Positions 54,755-58,954 of a DNA stretch of 58,954 bases are shown here, piece after piece (positions within the stretch are counted from its first letter, which is position 1; each line of letters opens with the position of its first letter). The stretch spans positions 1-58,954 of the IMG/VR virus record IMGVR_UViG_3300044997_000299; one strand, given 5' to 3'. Below the pieces are notes generated by a model, which did no database searches, was not told the DNA's origin, and saw only the letters and a list, made by a program, of their open reading frames with translations. This DNA comes from a virus. The translations under genes were made by a program, and so were the position numbers.

Positions 54755-56184
54755 TATGCAAATTTTTCTAATTCAGCCATTTGTTTGTAAAAAAATTGAG
54801 CACCTAAATTTCTTTGTTCTTCTTTAGATTTACCCCCCATTAATTTACCAGCACCAAGGACTGATTTAGATTTTGTAACAAACTCACCATCTGCTAGTTG
54901 AGCTAACATGGTGTCTTTATTTCCGCTTCCTTTACCAGTTTCATCTCTGACTAATTTACCGGAAGTTCTTTTGTAATTCATTTCATCATTTTCATTTCTA
55001 ATTAATTTTGAGGGTAATACATCAACCACGTCACCGCTCATAAATGCTTTTGGTGGTTCATTTACTGACCTTGCTTGTATTAATTCTATTAATCTTTGTA
55101 TATATTCTGGTGTATTAGGAGCCTTTGGTACACTTACATCGCTTTCACCAACAAGTCCTAGTATGCCTTTTAAATCATTTATTGGCATTTTAACATCATT
55201 TGATAAATTATTTAATATTTTTTTAGCCTGATTAATGTCAGCAATAGATAATCTATCTGTGTCTTTCATTTCTTGCGCAAATTTTATAGCAGTATTATTT
55301 GGGTCTGATTTATATTCCAAAATATATTTTCTTTTTAGGGCCTCTGGCAAATTTTCAGCAATAGTGTCAATTCCCAATGACATTGGTTCAGTTTCAGTTT
55401 GCAAAGATTCACCTTTTGATGGTTGCGGTAAAAATCTATTTTTAGCCATCGCGTACAAACTACTTATTGGCGATGAGGGTGTATTTATGGCCATTGCTGA
55501 TTGGTTCATTAAATCATCTGGTGATGCTAGACCACCTTCTTGCATTCCGCTGTAAGGAGATCCTTCTGGATATTTAGATGGATCTGGTCCGTATCTGCCA
55601 GAGAATGGTTGAAACATTCCAGGATCTGCTGCATAGAATCTATTAAATCCAGGGTACTTTGGTTGAGGTGCAGGTGTTGGCTTGAAAGCTCCAGCAGCAT
55701 ATAATCCTGCTCCTAATGCCCCAGCTCCTAATAAAACTTTTCCCTTATCATATTCTTTACTTGGTAAAATTTTACCAGCTTCATCTGTTTTTCTAAAAAA
55801 GTCTAATCCTTTATTTATTGCTTTACTTCCTTGCTCAAATGCATCACTTAATCCTTTTCCAAAAGAAAAAGAAGGAGAACCTTGAACACTTTGTTGAAAC
55901 TGCATGTAGTCACCTGCGTCATACTGCATTGGTAATTCTTTTCTAGTTGCAGCTAATCCCGCTTCTTGTGCTAATACTTCTCGTCCAACATTACTTCCTA
56001 CTTGACTTAGATCATCTATACCAGGAATTGTAGATATACCTTCTTGTGCTCCAGCAGAAGCTCCTTGAGTTGCATAAGCTAAAGCTGCATCGCTAATAGT
56101 GCTTTTAAGTAAATCTGAACCTCTTTTACCTTGTAATGCGTTGATACCTCCAGATATCAAAATCGACGCTGTAATCGGATCCAT
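54754..56184 (-). CDS. Virion protein with DxMLAxLxDGEFV motif, 476 aa
   Basis: The N-terminus is small-residue rich (MDPITASILISGGINALQGK). A hydrophobic helix follows near 152-166 (LLGAGALGAGLYAAG), then a Pro/Tyr-rich linker with GMQEGGLASPDDLMNQ. A C-terminal element DTMLAQLADGEFVTKSKSVL, known from many phage tail and virion proteins (M.A.L..GEFV), is present. It is probably an internal or tail-assembly component. No enzyme motif is seen. Confidence 0.62.
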   Translation of the reverse strand: MDPITASILISGGINALQGKRGSDLLKSTISDAALAYATQGASAGAQEGISTIPGIDDLSQVGSNVGREVLAQEAGLAATRKELPMQYDAGDYMQFQQSVQGSPSFSFGKGLSDAFEQGSKAINKGLDFFRKTDEAGKILPSKEYDKGKVLLGAGALGAGLYAAGAFKPTPAPQPKYPGFNRFYAADPGMFQPFSGRYGPDPSKYPEGSPYSGMQEGGLASPDDLMNQSAMAINTPSSPISSLYAMAKNRFLPQPSKGESLQTETEPMSLGIDTIAENLPEALKRKYILEYKSDPNNTAIKFAQEMKDTDRLSIADINQAKKILNNLSNDVKMPINDLKGILGLVGESDVSVPKAPNTPEYIQRLIELIQARSVNEPPKAFMSGDVVDVLPSKLIRNENDEMNYKRTSGKLVRDETGKGSGNKDTMLAQLADGEFVTKSKSVLGAGKLMGGKSKEEQRNLGAQFFYKQMAELEKFA

Positions 56185-56224
56185 ATATGGCTTGCTCCTG
56201 TTTTAAATACGTATTTAGAACACT

Positions 56225-56929
56225 TTATTCAATTTTAGCAAATTCGTCAATGAACCTAGCTTTAAATGGTGCCGATCCGTGATGGGTGATCTCTGCGTCA
56301 ATCAAAGCAAATATACTACCACCAGCTGCTTTAAACCTACTACAAAAAGCAAAATCTTCTCCAATAATTTTACCTTCAGATTCATCATACATTGTATCCC
56401 AAAAATTGTATGCAAATTTATCTTTTTTAAGTTTTAAATTTGAATAATAATTAATTAACCTTACAAAGGCTTCTCTTTTAATAACCATACATCCAGCAGG
56501 TCCTTTTTCTATTTCAACAATACCATTTTCACAAATCATGTCATTAGGATTTAAAACTTTTAATGGCCAAACGAAACCACCTTTGTCAATTGGAATTTTA
56601 TATTTAGTCCACATTTCGTCTGCTTTTTTCCAATCAAAATATTTAAGAGGATAAGGAATTAAAATTATTTCTTTTTCAGCATCAATCATTCTAAATATAT
56701 CTTTGGCATTGAATTGAATGTCAGTGTCTATAAATATCATATGAGTGCAATCACTTTGAAGAAAAGCATTGGTGCAATTATTACGCCCTACAGTTACTAG
56801 AGATGCTTTATGCAAATGTAAACTTATATGTTTTTTTCTTTTGCAACATTCTGATTGTAATAAAAATATTGATTGTAAATAATGCATATCCACTTGACCC
56901 ATGGTTGGTGAGCTAACAAAAAGTTTCAT
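56225..56929 (-). CDS. GT-A type glycosyltransferase 1, 234 aa
   Basis: The protein shows FVSSPTMGQVDMHYLQSIFL, KASLVTVGRNNCTNAFLQSD, and MIFIDTDIQFNAKDIFRMID with the D-T-D metal/nucleotide-sugar site. Next are GPAGCMVIKREAF and GEDFAFCSRFKAAGG, where ED is the likely catalytic acid. DAEITHHGS ends the core with a metal-binding His. It resembles phage GT-A enzymes that glycosylate DNA or virion proteins; the acceptor is unknown. It is a paralogue of the upstream gene, with a four-base overlap. Confidence 0.82.
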   Translation of the reverse strand: MKLFVSSPTMGQVDMHYLQSIFLLQSECCKRKKHISLHLHKASLVTVGRNNCTNAFLQSDCTHMIFIDTDIQFNAKDIFRMIDAEKEIILIPYPLKYFDWKKADEMWTKYKIPIDKGGFVWPLKVLNPNDMICENGIVEIEKGPAGCMVIKREAFVRLINYYSNLKLKKDKFAYNFWDTMYDESEGKIIGEDFAFCSRFKAAGGSIFALIDAEITHHGSAPFKARFIDEFAKIE

Positions 56930-57741
56930 TCTATTATTAATTCGTCAACAAATTTACCGCAGAATTGATGTTCGCCTACATGAGTTATGATGTCATTAAC
57001 ATACGCATGACATTTACCACCTATATCTTTCCATTTTTTACAAAATGCAAAATCCTCGCCCATATAAGTATGTTTTTCTTGATCAAACAAAGTATCAAAA
57101 AAATTATACAAAAAAGGTTTATCAATTGGTTTGCCATTTATAATTGTAGGTTGTATAATTTTTAAATGTGGATATTTATCAATCATTTTTTCTATTACAG
57201 ATCTTTTAATTAACATACATCCTGCTGGTGAATGAGAAACCTCTATAACACCATTTTCTACTTTTAAACGCTCTTGATCATCGATCCGCATAGGATAAGT
57301 ATTGCCACTTAGTGATAAATCCACTGCATTTTTAATTTTACCAGATTTAAAATTTTCAAATATTTTTTCCCAATTTATTGTTTTCATTGGATATGGAATT
57401 GAAATTACGTCTTTGTCTTTTTCAATCATTGTAAATATAGATTTTGCTTGAAAATCTATGTCAGCATCTATAAACAATAGGTGCGTGTGTCCAGTTTCCA
57501 TAAACCCTCCTACGCATAAATTTCTACCTTGTGTTACTAATGATGATTTAAACAATTGAATTGTGATCTTTACTTTTTTAGCGTAACATTCTTTTTGAAA
57601 TTCTAATAACGATTGTGTGTAATGAATAGATACCTCTGAGTGCACTGGAGTTGCTATAAATATTGAAAACCCTATTTCATTATCTTTAGGTTTATCAGCT
57701 GGTAAAGGCTTAATCCAAATTGGTTTACTTGAGTCTTGCAT
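56926..57741 (-). CDS. GT-A type glycosyltransferase 2, 271 aa
   Basis: It shares layout with its neighbour: FIATPVHSEVSIHYTQSLLE, KSSLVTQGRNLCVGGFMETG, LLFIDADIDFQAKSIFTMIE with D-A-D, SHSPAGCMLIKRSVI, GEDFAFCKKWKDIGGKC and DIITHVG. It has a 30-residue N-terminal extension. The two genes are tandem duplicates that have diverged, perhaps adding successive sugars. It overlaps the GT4-like gene by 17 bases. Confidence 0.82.
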   Translation of the reverse strand: MQDSSKPIWIKPLPADKPKDNEIGFSIFIATPVHSEVSIHYTQSLLEFQKECYAKKVKITIQLFKSSLVTQGRNLCVGGFMETGHTHLLFIDADIDFQAKSIFTMIEKDKDVISIPYPMKTINWEKIFENFKSGKIKNAVDLSLSGNTYPMRIDDQERLKVENGVIEVSHSPAGCMLIKRSVIEKMIDKYPHLKIIQPTIINGKPIDKPFLYNFFDTLFDQEKHTYMGEDFAFCKKWKDIGGKCHAYVNDIITHVGEHQFCGKFVDELIIE

Positions 57742-58660
57742 TTAAAGCACCTTTTATAAACTGTGTCCACTGATTACCTTGTTTTTTCCAGTTGTAAAAA
57801 TCATTTGTGTATTTTATTTGAAATTTTAAATGATTGACAATGTAATTTTCGTGCAAATGATTTGCAGCAATATCTATTGCCATGGCAAATTTTTTTGCTA
57901 ATCTAATAAAATCTTTTTCATAATTAACATAAATTGGAAATTCTGCACAAGTTTCAAACAAAGCACCAAAATTTGTTGTTATTAAATATAATCCAGCAGA
58001 CATTGATTCTAAAGCTGATATACAAGATGTTTCTTCCCAAATGCTTGGATAAGCAAATACATGATATTTATGTAAATTTTCTAATATAAATTCGTGTGGT
58101 TTATAACCAATATAATTTACATTAGATAAACGTCGTGCTTGATCGTAAAGCCCTTGATAAATAGTATCGTTTGCTTGTTTAAAATTATCTCCATAAACTT
58201 GTGTTGAGGAATACACATCTAATGTAATTAATGGATTGTTAATAAACTGCATTGCAGCAAGTATTACATTCAAACCTCGCCAAGGAGTTGGATGAAATAT
58301 TAATTTTATTGGATCTCCTTTTTTAAAACTAAAATCTACAGGTTTTATATTAACAACTCCATTTTTTATTACTGTGCAACGTTCAGTGGGTAAATCAAAA
58401 GCCATTCTAAATTTTTCATAATTCCAATGAGAATTAAACACATACCAATCATAAGCTTTATGATTTGATTTATCTTTAAACCAAGGTGCTATATTAGGTT
58501 GATCATAAGAATTTTTTTGCCAAAGAATATTTAATTTTGTAGGATGTAAAGGCACCTTACCTGGTATTGATGTACATATCTGTACTTGATCAAGTAAATC
58601 TGGACTTACATATTTTCTTAAAAACTCAAATTGAAGTTCGGTGCCACCTCTAGGATCCAT
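57725..58660 (-). CDS. GT-B (GT4-like) glycosyltransferase, 311 aa
   Basis: The protein begins MDPRGGTELQFEFLRKYVSP and has the GT4 order: NGVVNIKPVDFSF, LIFHPTPWRGLNVILAAMQF (donor loop), VNYIGYKPHEFILENLHKYH and FAYPSIWEETSCISALESMS, where the E-x7-E pair binds the sugar nucleotide, then AGLYLITTNFGALFE. The N-terminal acceptor domain is short. It would add a sugar in the same pathway as the two GT-A genes. Confidence 0.85.
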   Translation of the reverse strand: MDPRGGTELQFEFLRKYVSPDLLDQVQICTSIPGKVPLHPTKLNILWQKNSYDQPNIAPWFKDKSNHKAYDWYVFNSHWNYEKFRMAFDLPTERCTVIKNGVVNIKPVDFSFKKGDPIKLIFHPTPWRGLNVILAAMQFINNPLITLDVYSSTQVYGDNFKQANDTIYQGLYDQARRLSNVNYIGYKPHEFILENLHKYHVFAYPSIWEETSCISALESMSAGLYLITTNFGALFETCAEFPIYVNYEKDFIRLAKKFAMAIDIAANHLHENYIVNHLKFQIKYTNDFYNWKKQGNQWTQFIKGALNARLK

Positions 58661-58911
58661 TACCTAGTCTTACCAAATAATGACAAATGTGCAACAGTTA
58701 CTGTAACGTCTTGTGCGATATCCTCTTGTTTAGTTGGTGTATTAGGGTTTGCAACATCAGCATTTGCTTCCGCGGCCGATCCATAAACCTCACCCGTTAT
58801 TTTGTTTCTGTATGTAATTTTTGTAGGACATTTTATAACTGGCACCTCTTTACCATCTATAATTCTATATTCTTTTATATGTTGATCCGTTAATATTATT
58901 TCGTCATCCAT
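58660..58911 (-). CDS. Small conserved protein before the glycosyltransferases, 83 aa
   Basis: MDDEIILTDQHIKEYRIIDG, KEVPVIKCPTKITYRNKITG, EVYGSAAEANADVANPNTPT. The strand TYRN..TG.VY.S.AEA.ADVANP.T is familiar from marine phages. It shares one base with the GT4 gene. It is probably a virion or neck-associated small protein; no function is known. Confidence 0.7.
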   Translation of the reverse strand: MDDEIILTDQHIKEYRIIDGKEVPVIKCPTKITYRNKITGEVYGSAAEANADVANPNTPTKQEDIAQDVTVTVAHLSLFGKTR

Positions 58912-58912
58912 A

Positions 58913-58954
58913 TCAATTAAAACCCATTGGACATTTACGTTTAACTTCTTCTTT
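58913..58954 (-). CDS. Possible partial CDS at right edge (C-terminal 13 residues)
   Basis: The minus strand reads KEEVKRKCPMGFN and stops at TGA, one base before the next ATG. Such tight spacing is the rule in this genome, which supports a gene cut by the right edge. If the window is circular, however, this frame meets a stop a few codons earlier with no start codon between, so it would then be non-coding. Confidence 0.4.
   Translation of the reverse strand, partial: KEEVKRKCPMGFN

Noticed and set aside
1-58954. tRNA genes, CRISPR arrays, insertion sequences, integrase or attachment sites
   Set aside because: None was seen on reading both strands: no cloverleaf with a T-loop, no regularly spaced repeats, no transposase or recombinase motifs.

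Overview
The window reads as the genome, or most of it, of a low-GC marine tailed virus. Almost every gene lies on the minus strand, packed end to end with ATGA or TAATG overlaps. The virion genes point to a short-tailed phage: a large P22-like portal, P22 gp4-like and gp10-like neck proteins, a SU10-type adaptor-like protein, several very large alanine/glutamine-rich internal-virion-like proteins, and no tape measure or tail sheath. The strong AT bias and the family content (2OG-Fe(II) oxygenases, AdoMet decarboxylase, GroES, many DUF-type basic mini-proteins) resemble uncultured ocean phages and pelagiphages. The host is an inference: an AT-rich marine alphaproteobacterium such as SAR11 fits, but nothing in the sequence proves it. 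No integrase, repressor/Cro pair, tRNA, insertion sequence or CRISPR array was seen.

Layout, in the direction of minus-strand transcription (right to left). 58.95-56.2 kb: a small protein and three glycosyltransferases. 56.2-48.4 kb: five large internal-virion or neck-type proteins and a small XhlA-like membrane protein. 48.4-39.4 kb: replication, with a Cas4/MGME1-like nuclease, a putative SSB, an archaeo-eukaryotic-type primase, a UvrD-like helicase, DUF3310 and a family A DNA polymerase with Leu at the position equivalent to E. coli 762. Within this, an SNF2-like helicase (46.4-47.8 kb) is encoded on the opposite strand. 38.9-34.1 kb: a dense run of very small genes (zinc ribbons, single-TM peptides, a lipoprotein, acidic peptides, an HNH nuclease) and the small terminase. 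34.0-29.7 kb: an early region of short units, each with its own promoter, followed by G-rich repeats and hairpins. 29.6-0 kb: the late block, with TerL, portal, holin, methyltransferase, GroES, scaffold-like protein, major capsid protein, decoration-like proteins, SpeD, two lysins, neck proteins, tail fibre and repeat protein, four 2OG-Fe(II) oxygenases, and a gp10-like protein that runs into a gene cut by the left edge.

How it fits together. Host takeover and DNA synthesis genes sit in the middle. Packaging and morphogenesis run leftward from 29.6 kb and appear to continue across the window ends into the glycosyltransferase and internal-virion block, as expected for a circularly permuted genome cut inside the late operon. 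Metabolic genes (SpeD, oxygenases, methyltransferase, glycosyltransferases, GroES) are embedded in the late operon, so they should be made with virion proteins.

The least explained part is 30.4-33.4 kb. It holds three near-perfect copies and one half copy of a 20-bp palindrome overlapping sigma70-like promoters. It also holds six G-rich intergenic repeats, two of them canonical G-quadruplex motifs. A tiny chimeric ORF there was apparently made by a 25-bp duplication. The 36.8-38.2 kb chain of overlapping mini-genes with a lipoprotein and five one-helix peptides is the second such region. Eighteen likely genes below are shorter than usual gene-calling limits or were found only by hand reading; their coordinates were worked out from the sequence.
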